DNA of 64,000 nt from Mytilus trossulus (taxonomy: Eukaryota; Mollusca; Bivalvia; Mytilida; Mytilidae). Below the pieces are notes generated by a model, which saw nothing but the letters and a program-made list of their open reading frames with translations, searched no databases and was not told where the DNA came from. Shown one piece after another: positions 1 through 13,900 of this stretch; positions within the stretch are counted from its first letter, which is position 1; each line of letters starts with the position of its first letter. The stretch is taken from assembly GCF_036588685.1 (NCBI RefSeq), contig NC_086386.1, forward strand, positions 20,356,931 through 20,420,930, read 5' to 3'. The position numbers and the translations under genes are program-made.

Positions 1-240
1 GGTTGGTTGACCGGGTCACGCCACACATTTTTTAAACTAGATACCCCAAAGATGATTGTGGCCAAGTTTGGTTTGATTTGGCCCAGTAGTTTCAGAGGAG
101 AAGATTTTTGTAAAAGCTAACGCCGGACGACGCTGGACGCCGGACACCGGACGCCGGACGCCGGACGCTGGACGCCGGACGCCAGACGCCAAGTGATGAG
201 AAAAGCTCACTTGGCCCTTTGGGCCAGGTGAGCTAAAAAT
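1..240 (-). mobile_element. Tandem-core transposable element, copy 1 (cut by window edge)
   Basis: Reverse-orientation end of the same element as 528-2828. It shows the core part (ggttggttgaccgggtcac, then tttcagaggagaagattttt), a GGACGCC-type microsatellite at 124-190, and the terminal segment where CTCACTTGGCC pairs with GGCCAGGTGAG, ending gctaaaaat. The rest lies outside the window. Confidence 0.75.
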
Positions 241-527
241 ATGCTATTTTTGTCATGGGCTTTTATTTTCATTTGATATTATTTAAAATTTTGTAAATGA
301 TAGACATAAACAATCAGTCTAAATTTCATTGATAAATTATACCAAACTATGCCATTATCACACCTTGTTTAAAAAAAAACCAAAACAAATTCACTGAGAG
401 TATGCAATATGTAAACAGTATATTATATATGTACATTTATAGAAGTAAACCTTAATTTCTGTTTCTCAAGAACCTTTGCTCATTATTGTTTTAGAAAGAT
501 CTTATACAGTAATTGTGATTGTATTAT

Positions 528-2828
528 ATTTTTAGCTCACCTGGCTGAAAGGCCAAGTGAGCTTTTCCCATCACTTGGCGTCCGTCGTCGTCGTTGTCGT
601 CGTCGTCCTGCGTCCGTCATCATTAACTTTTACAAAAATCTTCTCCTCTGAAACTACTGGGCCAAATTAAACCAAACTTGGCCACAATCATCATTGATGT
701 ATCTAGTTTAAAGTTTGTGTTTAATTATCCGGCCAACCATCCAAGATGGCCGCCATGGCTAAAAATAGAACATAGGGGTAAAATGCAGTTTTCAGCTTAT
801 AACTCAAAAACCAAAGCATTTAGAGCAAATCTGACAAGGGGTAAAATTGTTTATCAGGTCAAGATCTATCTGCCCTGAAATTTTCAGATGAATCATAAAA
901 CCCATTGTTGGGTTGCTGCCCCTAAATTGGTAATTTTAGGGAAATTTTACTGTTTTTGGTTATTATCTTGAATATTATTATAGATGGAGAGAAACTATAA
1001 ACAGCAATAATGTTGAGCAAAGTAAGATTTACAAATAAGTCAACATGACCAAAATGGTCAGTTGACCCCTATAGGAGTTATTGCCCTTTATAGTCAATTT
1101 TTAACCATTTTTCGTAAATATCCATGATCTTTTACAAAAATCTTCTCCTCTGAAACTACTGGGCCAAATTAAACCAAACTTGGCCACAATCATCATTGAT
1201 GTATCTAGTTTAAAGTTTGTGTTTAATTACCTGGCCAACCATCCAAGATGGCCGCCATGGCTAAAGATAGAACATAGGGTAAAATGGAGTTTTCGGCTTA
1301 TAACTCACAAACCAAAGAATTTAGAGCAAATCTGACGGGGTAAAATTGTTTATCAGGTCAAAATCTATCTGCCTTAAAATTTTCAGATGAATCAGACAAC
1401 CCATTGTTGGGTTGCTGCTCCTAAATTGGTAATTTTAAGGAATTTTTACTGTTTTTGGTTATCATCTTGAATATTATTATAGATGAAGATAAACTGTAAA
1501 CCGCAATAATGTTCAACAAGGTAAGATTTACAAATAAGTCAACATGACCAAAATGGTCAGTTGACCCCTTTAGGAGTTATTGCCCTTTATAGTCAATTTT
1601 TAACCATTTTTCGTAAATATCCATGATCTTTTACAAAAATCTTCTCCTCTGAAACTACTGGGCCAAATTAAACCAAACTTGGCCACAATCATCATTGATG
1701 TATCTAGTTTAAAGTTTGTGTGTAATTACCTGGCCAACCATCCAAGATGGCCACCATGGCTAAAAATAGAACATAGGGGTAAAATGCAGTTTTCGGCTTA
1801 TAACTCAAAAACCAAAGAATCAAGAGGAAATCTGGCATGGGGTAAAATTGTTTATCAGGTCAAGATCTATCTGCCCTGAAATTTTCAGATGAATCAGACA
1901 ACCCATTGTTGGGTTGCTGCTCCTAAATTGGTAATTTTAAGGAAATTTTACTGTTTTTGGTTATCTTGAATATTATTATAGATGGAGATAAACTGGAAAC
2001 AGCAATAATGTTCAACAAGGTAAGATTTACAAATAAGTCAACATAACCAAAATAGTCAGTTGACCCCTTTAGGAGTTATTGCCCTTTATAGTCAATTTTT
2101 AACACTTTTTCGTAAATATCCATGATCTTTTACAAAAATCTCCTCCTCTGAAACTACCGGGCCAAATTAAACCGAACTTGGCCATAATCATCATTGGTGT
2201 ATTTAGTTTAAAGTTTGTGTTTAATTACCTGGCCAACCATCCAAGATGGCCGCCATGGCTAAAAATAGAGTATAGGGGTAAAATGCAGTTTTCGGCTTAA
2301 AACTCAAAAACCACAGAATTTAGAGCGAATCTGACATGGGGTAAAATTGTTTTTCAGGTCAAGATCTATCTGCCCTGAAATTTTGAGATGAATCAGACAA
2401 CCCATTGTTGGGTTGCTGCTCCTAAATTGGTAATTTTAAGGAAATTTTACTGCTTTTGGTTATCATCTTGAATATTATTATAGATGGAGATAAACTGTAA
2501 ACAGCAATAATGTACAGCAAATTAAGACTCAAAAATAAGTAAAATGACCAAAATGGTCAATTGACCCCCTAAGAAGTTATTGTCCTTTACAATCAATTTT
2601 TAACAATTTTCATAAAATTGGTAAATTTTTACTAACATTTTCCACTGAAACTACACGGACAAGTTCATTATAGATAAAGATAATTGTAAGCAGCAAGAAT
2701 GTTCAGTAAAGTAAGATGTACAAACACACCACAATCACCTAAACACAATTTTGTCATGAACTGTCTGCTTCCTTTGTTTAATTCACATACACCAAGGTGA
2801 GCGACACAGGCTATTTAGAGCCTCTAGT
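528..2828 (+). mobile_element. Tandem-core transposable element, copy 2 (four units of about 500 bp)
   Basis: Starts tttttagctcacctggc with a terminal inverted motif (GCTCACCTGGC/GGCCAAGTGAGC). Next come a GTC microsatellite and four core units beginning at 628, 1130, 1629 and 2128 (periods 502, 499, 499; the last unit decays after about 2530). It ends with hairpin AGGCT-AGCCT at 2808-2823 followed by CTAGT. A 3' hairpin plus CTRRT is the Helitron/Helentron 3' terminus. It has no coding capacity: open frames near 678 and 1679 are the same repeat unit. Family assignment is inference. Confidence 0.75.
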
Positions 2829-3329
2829 TTTTTTATAGTTATGGATTTTATTCGTTTTGAAGATACAGTTGGAATTTTCACACTGTCTTTTTTGTTTTAA
2901 AGTATTTTTTTTTATATTGAATTAAAATGAAAAAATCTCGCACTCTTTAGTTTGTCAATGAAGAAAGACTTTGGGTTTAGAAAAGGGTTTATAATTTTCT
3001 AAGGAATTATCACAAATATTTCGTCAAAGAAAACAGACCTTTTGGTCAAACATGCCAGCTTAAACTTACAGTCACCTGAGAGTTAATCGGTGTTGAAGGA
3101 CAAACTTCAACTAACAGAACAGCAATACAACACAGTTCCTTTTTAGTGGTTTATTTATATGTTTGTATACTCATTCTTTGTCATGGATGAATACCCCATA
3201 TTCTATGGTCTGTATATCAAAATGTCCAAATAAAAAAGACTAACTAAAGAAAACCAGGAATAAAACACTGCCCAAAAACTGAAGATTGAGAATTCTGAAC
3301 ACAAAACCCACCGTATACTTTGAATGAAC

Positions 3330-3600
3330 TTAAGGTGGTACCTAACACTTTCACTATAATAAATTTGGCTCGTTAAATTTTGATAAAATTCTGACAGTAT
3401 TTACTTTGACCCTTTAAAATTTTTTTAAAAAATTTTGAACCAACCGTTTTGTCAGAAAAATTACACTGGTTATATAGCAGTTTGTCAAACACCAATTTTA
3501 ATCTTTGAGAAGCTTATTATTTCTTTTACAATTCAACATAATTAAAATGTTTAGCTGACTTTACAGAGTTATCTCCCTGTAGTGTTAGGAACCACCTTAA
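3330..3600. mobile_element. MITE with about 20-bp terminal inverted repeats
   Basis: Left end TTAAGGTGGTACCTAACACT and right end AGTGTTAGGAACCACCTTAA are near-perfect inverted repeats 271 bp apart, in the 3' flank of gene A. The TTAA at both ends may be the target-site duplication. No open frame inside. Confidence 0.75.
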
Positions 3601-4624
3601 ACAGACAATTAAGAAGTATCAGAAGCTCCTACACCACTGATGACAACAACCATGTGTTGTTGAATAAAACATCCTTGTCTAAATGATTACACAATTATGT
3701 AAAATCCGACCATTGATGGATACTTCGCCTTATATGTACCATGTTAATTAACCGGCGAGCATACTTTTTTCTAGCTGCAAAGAATCATTTTACATTAATT
3801 GAACCACTTGGTGTTAACAATTGCAAAGAATAGAATCACTGTAAGGTTCAGTCGTTAACACTGAATTGATGAAAAAAACTTAATGCTCCAGTCCTAAATT
3901 TTTGAACAGTAGTTCTTCTTTCTTTCTGATATAGACTGGAAACGTTTGTACAAATGAAGAGCTCTTTTATAAATTGTGACTTGGATGGAGAGTTGTCTCT
4001 TTGACACTCATACCACATCTTCCTAAATCTATTATCAGATAAGAATATTACAGATATGCCTCAAATTGATATGGAACAAATGTTCTTTTATTTTTTTTAT
4101 GCCAGATTGTGCACAGTCTTTCTTTCTTTGTTAAAGACCATGTTTGAACTCAAATTTTTTTCTTATTTGTATTTCAATTGCATGAATCGGTTTGTGTCTA
4201 ATTAAAGTATAATACGCAGTGTTTCCTTAGATATGTGAATTGAACATTAATTTAATACATAAGTTGAATTATATGCTCTGACACATCTTCAATGGAAGGC
4301 GTAAAGCTGGAACTATGTTGTTGTAAAGGGTAAAATAATAACTACACCAAGAACAGTTTATATACTAAAGTATAATTCACTATATTGATATATTTTTATA
4401 CAATTATGCATTTCATATCTCAATAATGATAACAATAAAAAAAAACCCACTTTTTAAATCTGCATATAAAGGCTTCTGTCTTCACATTTAAAAATAAAAC
4501 ATTATTTAGTTAGTATATTAACGCCTGACAAAATACTATAAACAATAAATGTGCTGTTCAAATACATTCTACGATGAAAACATTAAACATGCTCTTAACT
4601 TTGTCTAACGTGGAAAAATACTAG

Positions 4625-4630
4625 TTTATT
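4625..4630 (-). terminator. Candidate polyadenylation signal of gene A
   Basis: AATAAA on the minus strand about 150 bp after the gene A stop codon. It is the nearest canonical hexamer I see; AT-rich DNA gives such hexamers by chance. Confidence 0.35.
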
Positions 4631-4779
4631 TGTTAAAACTTCCCAATTTAAGGCAAAATGTTGGCATACCTGTAACATGATACAACGATGTGGTCATGAC
4701 TTGAGGAAAATTAGTTATCACACACGGTTTGTTGAAATACAATATAACAATGATCTTTCGAATGTAAATATGTGTCTTC

Positions 4780-4950
4780 TCAGTGCTGAAGTGTTTCTAC
4801 TGGTTCCCAAATCAGATAAACAGACCAATAAAACATATTGAATATTGTGAACGTCATTGGAAACAAGACACGGGAAAACTTATCAATTATCCTGGCCCTT
4901 TCTCTTCCTTTTAAACAACAGCATCTATAGTGTCTTTTATCTGTCTTTCC
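4780..4950 (-). CDS. Gene A exon 8 (TM4 and stop)
   Basis: 171 bp after acceptor ataactttag, ending in TGA. It begins [15 protein letters not shown], then [15 protein letters not shown] and IFNMFYW (TM4), and finishes [21 protein letters not shown] matches the family signature just before TM4. This exon is 1.7 kb from exon 7 and too short to stand out as an ORF. Confidence 0.9.
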   Translation of the reverse strand, partial: GKTDKRHYRCCCLKGRERARIIDKFSRVLFPMTFTIFNMFYWSVYLIWEPVETLQH

Positions 4951-7900
4951 CTAAAGTTATAAAAACAGGGCGTTTATATATCATGAAAAATCCAAAAGAT
5001 ATGTCATAACTTTCATTACCACACTGTCGTCCTCTTTTTCTCGAATGTGAGTCGTCATCGTATTATTTCTTGCAATAAGTTATACAACAGGCGCCACTAT
5101 TGCAGTAGGAACTTCTTACCCTGGACATATATATACTATAGTTAATTGCTATTAATAAGTATTGCAATATGCATTGTTTAAATGTAATATCAGTATTTAG
5201 TTCTAATATAATCTTAAATCAATCCTAATTCTATTCTACTTTTAAATTATAGTTTTTCATATGTGACAGCACGCTGTTTCTAAATTTCATAAATTCAAAT
5301 GTTGCGTAACGTTTGTGCCTTTTCCCCATTGTATGTGACGTCATTTTAAAATTTATGATTTACTGCGTTTAGGCCTGAACTGAGTCGGGTGTGTCTATTC
5401 TTTTTGGTCTTAGCATTATGTATTCGGGTTTAGTTTTCAGTAATTATTTAATACTTCAGTTTCATTATATATATCTCTTTCATATTCATTTGATAAAATT
5501 TACTGTTTACAATAGCATTAATTGTTCTAAATAATAAGGATGTTCTTATCCCAAGCATAAAAACTACACCGTATTTGGCACAACCTTTTTCATCTTTTGA
5601 TCTTCAGTGCTGTACAACTTTGTACTTTTTTTCACTTTAGATCTTTTATATCTGGGCGTCACTGGTGAGTCTTGTGTTGATGAGGCGCGTTTTTGACGTA
5701 TTGAATTTTAAACCTGATTCTTTTTGTTATCTATTAATCATGTGTTTCTTTGTCTAATATGTTCTCCTATTTATTTGTATTGTAGTCCTGTAATATTATG
5801 TTGTCATTTCAATGTTATATTTAACTTGGCCATTAAAGTGCGAGGTTTGGCATGCCACAAAACCAGGTTCAACCCACCATTTTTATTCCCCTTTAAAAAT
5901 GTCCTGTACCAAGTCAGGAAGATGTCCATTGTTATATTATTGTTCGTTTATGTGTGTGTGTTGCATTTTAATGTTGTGTCGTTTGTTTTCTCTTATTTTT
6001 GAGATATTAAGATAAGACGTGGCACGGTACTTGTTTATCCCAAATTCATGTGTTTGGTTTAGATGTTATATGTGTTATTCTCGTGGGATTTTGTCTGATG
6101 CTTGGTCCGTTTCTGTGTGTGTTGCGTTTTGGTGTTGTGTCATTGTTCTCCTCTTATATTTAATGCGTTTCCCTCGGTTTTAGTTTGTTACCCCGATTTT
6201 GTTTTTTGTCCATGGATTTATGAGTTTTGAACAGCGGTAAACTACTGTTGCCTTTATTTACCCGTCCGGAGATCGTGGGTACACTCCTGCTTTTGGTATG
6301 ATTCGTGTTCTCTGAGTACAGATTTATGTTTGATTTTTGTCGTGTTTCTGGTAGGCCACGAGAGCCGAGGTTTAATACACCCTATGCATTTCATTTCTCT
6401 CAAGTATCTAGTGTCCTTTTTGCAAATCTGTTTTATGCTTTAATCACCAAAGTTTATCCTTGATTACATTTGTTGGGGTACGCATTTCCTAAAAAATGTT
6501 TAGATTTTGGTTGAAAATTTTTGTGAATCGTTGTTTTTAAAATTTTCGTCGATCTATATTAGTCATGTGTGAGCTCTTACAGTTCCTCGACTTATTGCAT
6601 TTGATTGCACACCTGGTACATTTTCCGTTTTCTACTGACTTATTGACAATTGCAGTTGTACATACCTCTTTCCCCACTCCATTAGCGTCGACATATGTCT
6701 CATGTCTCTTCTGTTTCCTATCAAAAACATTGACAAGAGCATACTCAAGCAGTGCAGCAAAGACGAACAGCATGCAGACACTCATCCAAATATCAATAGC
6801 TTTAATGTACGATACTTCAGGTAACTTTGTACGTGACCCTGAACTCTGTGTAGTCATAGTTAGGACAGACAACAAGCCAATTGATATTCTTGCTGGGACT
6901 GCTTCTAAGCTGATCCAAAACGACACCCAGGAGAGCATGACTATAAGAGCACTTGGGATGAACTCCTGTATCAGATGGTATCCATATTTTCTTGTGAAGT
7001 GTATTTTCATAGTAATACAAGTATATTTGACTGTAAAAGACATAAACTATGAAACATTTTTAATTCCTTCTTCGTTTGATACATTGTTCTGATTCTCAGT
7101 TTGTCATTCTTATGTTACATTAAAAAGATAATACAACATTTATGCCGGCTTTAATGTGTCATATAGTTGATGTATTTCCCTCGGTTTAAGTTTGTAACCC
7201 GGATTTGTTTTCTCTCAATCGATTTATGACGTTTGAACAGCGGTATACTGTTGTTGCCTTCATATATGAGACAAGATCAGTTTATGTTTATTGATAACCA
7301 TCATCTGTGTAACAAAAGCATGTTTTTCTGTGTATTATTTTATGACACATTGTATTTTTCTTTTAGTGATTGTATGTTGATAGCACCCCTGGTTTTTATT
7401 GTATTTTTCATTAATTATTTAATGAATATATTGGAGCTTTAAAAATCAGCATAACAACATATTTCAGTCATATGTGAAAACAAAATCGCTTTTTTCCTGA
7501 ATGTCTCTCTCCAATTTAATGCGGATATGGTATCTACTACAACTTGTCACTGTTACTTATAACAGAATGCGTACCAGTCTTTATACAAATTCATACTTAC
7601 TGCCAGCATACAACCTATCACAGATAGCAGTGTTGATATCATCCAGTATAAACTGTGGTAAAGACATATTGGCTGCCAATTCTACAGGTACATTGTTCCA
7701 TCTCAACATCAACCTGTCGGTACTGTAACCATCTGTAAATGAACGTAAGAGATGATCTAGCATTAAAGTTGTATGGACCTCAGATGTTATCAACTGGTAT
7801 TCTCAGGATTTTATTTTTACTTTAAACATGTGTTTTCTATACAATCTGTTTACATAATTTCTATAAAGGATATTTTATTGTTTTATGTATTATTAACTTT

Positions 7901-10900
7901 CCGCGTTACAGAACTGGATCTTGCAGGATAATGCTGCCATACATGATTCCACGGATATTTCTTGTTGTTTGAACAGTTTTTCACGCTACATATCACTAAT
8001 TAAGTTTAACTGAGATACCAAATCTGGTTGCCCTCTTTCATTTCATATCATTAAGCAAAAATGTAAACAGCAATAACAAATCATTATTTTTAATCAAATT
8101 TGTTACTGTAGCTTGTTCTTATGTTGTACTTTTACACTGCTATCCCCGGTTTTGGAGATTAAGTACAGGAATTTTCTTATGTAGAATATTGTGGAATTTT
8201 ATAGCTAGATAAACCAATGTGAACATCTCACTTATATTGCAGTTGCATATAATTCCATGATATTGACAACGGTGTGTGAACAAAACAAACATAATCTTTG
8301 CGCCTGTCCCAAGTCAGGAGCTTTATGGCGTTCATTATCACTGAACTAGTATATATATTTGTTTAGGGGCCAGCTTAAGGACGCCTCCGGTTGCAGAAAT
8401 TTCTCGCTGCATTGAAGACCCTTTGGTGACCTTCTGCTGATGTCAGCTCTACGGTCGGGTTGTGGTCTCTTTGACACATTCCCCATTTCAAAACTCAATC
8501 TTATTAGACATAATACTGTGAAGGTAAATTGTCAAAAAAATGGAGTACAGCAAACAACAGTGTGTATTATCTTAATCACTATAGCAAAATATACAACCAT
8601 TGAATTACGGGCTTTTGACTTGGAACAGGAACATACATACATAATGTTGCGGGATTTAACATGTTAGCAGAATCCCGACCCTCCAATAACCTGAGACATC
8701 AGTCCCTTCGATCTTTCGTTTTATAACATTTAAATATTTCTTGTACAAGTCAAATTTTATTGTACTTACAACTTTCTAAATCAACGGAACAAATCTGGAA
8801 ATCCATAGGGTACTTTAAGAGGTTCATCTGACATGACAAAGTCACGGATAGTCTGAAAGATTGTAAATTTAACCATGATAGTTTTCATGTTTTACATAAC
8901 ACATTTAGATAAACTAGGCGAACATGGCGTTCAAATTTCCATTTATAGTTCTGTGGAATATTTGAAATTAAGTTTCATTTGAATGATTTAAGATTTTTGT
9001 TAAACAATTCGTTTTCAAAATTATCATATCATTTACATATTCTTCCTATCCGTCATATCAAATAAACTGTTCAAAGATGAAATATCATTACGAATAAGTC
9101 TAATGTAATTTCGAAAAAAAAACCAACACCTACCTCGAATTCGCCGATTTAATGTAACTTTATCTAACCTTATAACCTCCAGGTTGTACTTTTACATATG
9201 AATGACGTCACGTTTAGCCATGACGTCTTTACGTTAAAATCATTCATGAAATATCGCGGATTTTGTTGGTTTGTGAAATTTATACATTTTATCAAGCTTT
9301 AACTATTTTTTTATATTGCATTATAATCGGAATAACAGTACTGTAGTTAAAAGGTTGCCAACGTCAGTTTTGATTTGATGGTGCCAAATTTCCGTTTTAC
9401 TGTCTCCGCTACACGTCGCCAGTAAAACTGCATTTGCAAACGTCAAATCAATAAAATACGGTGGTACCTCTTCCAACTACAGTACAGTTATTTCTTAATT
9501 AACAAGTTGATCAAAGGAAGTCCTATAATTCTGGTGACAGTAAAACCGTAACAGTACCAACTATAAACAAACTAGAATGTTAAGAGTTCTATGCTTGAAT
9601 TCCTTATTCCCACAACACAACGAGAAAATGGAACAGACCATCGGAATATCTAGTGGACTCCTTTTCTCTTTAGGGCATAGTTCATATTACTAGCTTGAAC
9701 TGCCAACATCTAGGCAGACCACATGATGTCAAATTGATGAACTAATTTGATTGTACATACATTAACCATCTAGTATTGGAGTTTCGTTTGGAGTTGCTTC
9801 CTGTTTGTTTGAAATACACTCGAGTAAATTCTACCCAGAGATAGAGTCCGACTCGTAACAGGGAAGAGGAAAATAAAAAATATCTAAAATTTAATTTAAC
9901 ATGGTCTTATTCGTATATAGAAAACACACAACATTACTCAATTACCACAATATAAAAATGTCTCAAACAAAAATATCAACTAATCATGTCTAATAAGTTT
10001 GAAATGGATAAATTGGATACTGTATAATGGGATGAATGTGTACAAAATATAATAACCTCATACTATAAACAACTTGACCATCGCTGTAGATATGTAACAG
10101 TTTGTTTGGTGTTGTGATATCGTGGATAATAGCTCTCTTCTCATTTACCATATAAAGATCAGGAACCCATACACTATTCATTGCCTTCGGGTCTAACTCA
10201 AGTGCCCGAACACCAGGAATTATGTTGTACTGTAGACGTTTATCATACCATTTTTGTCTCAGTATCATAAATAGAGTGTATTCCTGTAAAAAAAATCATA
10301 TGTCATTCATTCCTTGGTTAAATATGTTTACCTTTTTTTAATTGGAACGTACTTTTAAGCTCTCAAAAGTAAATATCAATAAGAAGATAGAAAGTTATGA
10401 TTAAACGATATATTATGTAATGCAAACTAAAGATTGACATTTCGGAATGCAGCATTATATTGACGCTGCAAGCATTAAATATTTAATTTGTTTCGCATAA
10501 AAAACAAATTCTTATCTATGCATATGTAATAGCAAACTATAAATGACATAAACTTATGTATAGCATTACAAGTGCACCTAAATTATTGTATTGTGTTGAT
10601 AGGACATTTGCATTTAGTATAGTCGAGTTTTTTTTATATACAATATTGTTTTCACTAGCAACAAACGGCTTCTACTATTCTGGTTCTAAATTTTGTAAAT
10701 TTAAAAGAAAACTTTTTCAAGTAATTTGGAACTAATGATATCAATTGTATGTTTTAAAGTTTTACAGAAAAAAATATTTATTGACAGATTGATCAAAATT
10801 TTTTTATTAATTAAAAGGAAAACCCGACCAATAACGTGATTCATAGTTCATAGACCGGATCCGACCATGTCTCATCAACTGTTCTTATAAAAAGTATACA

Positions 10901-13900
10901 CAGAATATGTATTATTTCAGAATAATTATCAAATTTACCAGGCTTATAATTATGTACGTCAGACGCGCGTTTCTTCTACACAAGACTCATTACTGACGCT
11001 CGTATCAAAATATTTATAAAGCCAAACAAGTACAAAGTTGAAGAGCATTGGAACTCTAAAATTACAAAAAGTTGTGCCAAATACGGCTAAGTTTATCTAT
11101 GCTAAGGATAATAAAATCCTTATTTTTTCGAAAAAAAATCAAAGTTTGGCAAACAGAAAATTTTATACAAATGACCACATTATTGATATTCATGTCAACA
11201 CCGAAGTGTTGACTTCAAGGCTGGTGATACCCTCGGTGACGAAACGATGATCTGCAGTAGTATCTACCCAGTGGTGTAAATAGTGGTCAAAAGTACCAGG
11301 CTTATAATTTAGTACGTCAGACGTGCGTTTCGTCTACACAAAACTCATCAGTTATGCTCTTATAAATACATTTATAGAGTCAAATAAGTACAAAAAAGCC
11401 AAACAAGTACAAACAAGTACAGAAAAAGCTACTCTTACAAGGGTATACATGTGTGTAATTTTGTCTAAAAGGAAACGTGTAAACATAATTTCAACACAAC
11501 AGGACACCTAACGTTAATAATGTAATCGTGTTATGCTTTCAGTATTCTGATCACTGGTTTTCAATAGAAAGAAAAATTACATAAGTACCAAAAACTTAGG
11601 AAAATTCAAAACGATAAGTCCCTTAGCAAATCGCAAATTCAAGAGCTCAATTAAATGACACGATTTGATACAAACTATAATACAATAACTATAAGCTATA
11701 ATAAACTCATCGAAGATAACCAGCTTAAATGTTTGTACGCTTGACTCACGTTTTGTTAACAAAAGACTATGCAATGACGCGTATAGACTTTGTACGTACG
11801 AAACTAAGAAGCTTAATCTATCTTCACCAGACACACTGGTATGTAAATGTTGAAAGAGACAAAATTATAGGTCGTTTATGTTCATTTAAATAAAATGGGC
11901 TGAAAGGTATAGAAAATTTGAGATTTTCCAAATGGTTAGTTAGCGAATTATTGGGACCTAAAATCTTAACATTTGTGAAACATTTTATTTTGAAGTCTGT
12001 GTCACTTTCGAGGATTTGGAGTGATAGAAAAAAGTAAAGTCACAAAAATACTGAACTTCGAAGAAAATTCAATCAGAAATTCCCTAATCAAATGGCAAAA
12101 TCAAATGACAAAACACATCAAACGAATGGACAAACAATATTCCTGACTTGGTACAGGCATTTTCAAATGTAGAACGTCATTAATATATCTGTAAGTTAAT
12201 TGAAATATTTGTATAATCGAGAAATGTGTTTTTCTCTTAATCTTTGAGGTAACATTTTGTTCATTTTACAATGTTCATGATACATTTTGAATGAAAACCA
12301 AAAAAATTCGAGTAGCAAAATCAACCACATTTGAATACCATGCGCGTCAAAAAGAACTCAATATTTCTGATGAAATAGGAATATTTATTTATTTTAAATC
12401 TGTCGTGTAGACATTGATTTAGAAAACAATAAACATTATATAACATCTCAGACGATTGAATGGTTCTTGTGTGTTGTTGACTATGAAACAAAGAAATTTA
12501 CAATTATTTATAGGAGTCATGTGTCGTTTTAATATTATAATGATTCTATCGAACTAATTAAATGACATTTCTATATATTTAAAAAAAAAAATAATGAAAA
12601 TATGTGTCGTTTTAATATTATAATGTTTCTAGCAAACTAATTAAATAACATTTCTATATATTTTTCAAAACAAATAATGAAATTAAGTGTCGTTTTAATA
12701 TTATAATGATTCTATCAAACTAATTAAATGACATTTCTATATATTTTCCAAAATGAATAATGAAAATAAACCACTCACCATTGCCGAATCACTAACGGAG
12801 TCTATACCTAGAATGTACAACTGAACAAGTGCTTTAACCGGTTCATCTAGAATATAATTACACAATGAAAAATAAGATGTAAGTTTGAAATAATATCAGT
12901 CATGTAATAGTTTATGAAAGGAAACAAAAAAGTAGGATAACGCCTTTTGTTTCGAAGACATTGTTGAAATTTGTTTTTCATTATTATAAAGGATTCATAA
13001 AAGCAGTATCTTCAATTTAAAATGCAACTGGAAAGTGAACGAACATAGAATGTTTAATTTAGGAAATGGTTAAGACTCCCTTTAGATAAATAAAACTTAT
13101 ATGCAAGAAATTGTTACAAGTTGGTTAGACATTATTATGCTAAGCAACAAATTATTTTCCTATTTCGGTAACAATATGTGCATTTGTGTATCAATATAAA
13201 AAAAGCGGAAATATACCGAACCCCGAAGAAAATTCAAACCGTTTACTAATTACTACTTACGAGTTACAAATGGAAAAAATCGTGAGCGCAAACACATCAA
13301 ACGATTGGATAACAACTGTCATATTCCTGATACCGTATATGCATAGTCTGATGTAGAAAATAGTGGATTGAACCTTGTTTCATAGCTAGCTCAACCTCTG
13401 ACTTGTTTGGCAGTCGCAAAAAAATTCCATAGTATTTACAAAAATCATTAAAGACAAAACAAACAGACATAATAGATTAAAATGTCAGTAAAACAGGTGA
13501 TACATCAGTCAGTATAATGGTATAACTTACCATCGTTAAATGTTGGAGGAATTGTAGAGTCGTAATTTTTAAACAGTTCACGCAAAGTTTCTTCTCTGTA
13601 AAAAAAATGTTTGAAAGTGTGAAATTGAAACAAATAAATACACTGTTTAATATCGATTATGCAAGGTTTTATTTTAACAAACTTGTAAGCTTAACTTACA
13701 TTTTTTTTAAAACTGAATATTTGACGGCTATAAAAAAAAGAACAGAATAAAACGAAAATAGAAAAATGAACTTATTAATATACATATAATAAATATATCT
13801 TAGCTTTAAGATTTCATACAAAAAGAGTGAAAAATAAAATTAAATAAAGAGATCAACAAAAATTACCTTGTAAAATTTGAAGTTTCACAATAACACACAA

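Larger units (their letters stand above)
2829..4779. other. 3' flank of gene A
   Basis: AT-rich, no convincing coding exon. It contains the MITE at 3330-3600 and, at 3952-4030, a fragment of the dispersed repeat also seen at 20980 and 36536 (ttggatggagagttgtctc, then caccacatcttcc). Confidence 0.5.

Noticed and set aside
678-1879. Two 66-codon frames beginning MATIIIDVSSLKF
   Set aside because: They are the same tandem repeat unit read twice and carry no independent sign of coding.
6537-6665. Read-through of gene A exon 7 to a TAA at 6537 as the normal end of the protein
   Set aside because: It would lack TM4. A GAG/gtatgt donor keeps phase 0 with a clear TM4 exon at 4950-4780. It remains possible as a minor intron-retention product.
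6565-7092. 175-codon plus-strand open frame
   Set aside because: It is antisense to gene A exon 7, whose reading is confirmed by TM1-TM3 motifs and splice sites.
10284-13530. Search for a second exon 3 in gene A
   Set aside because: No other 68-bp segment with the VQxxIxxI...M pattern and splice sites was found between exons 2 and 4.
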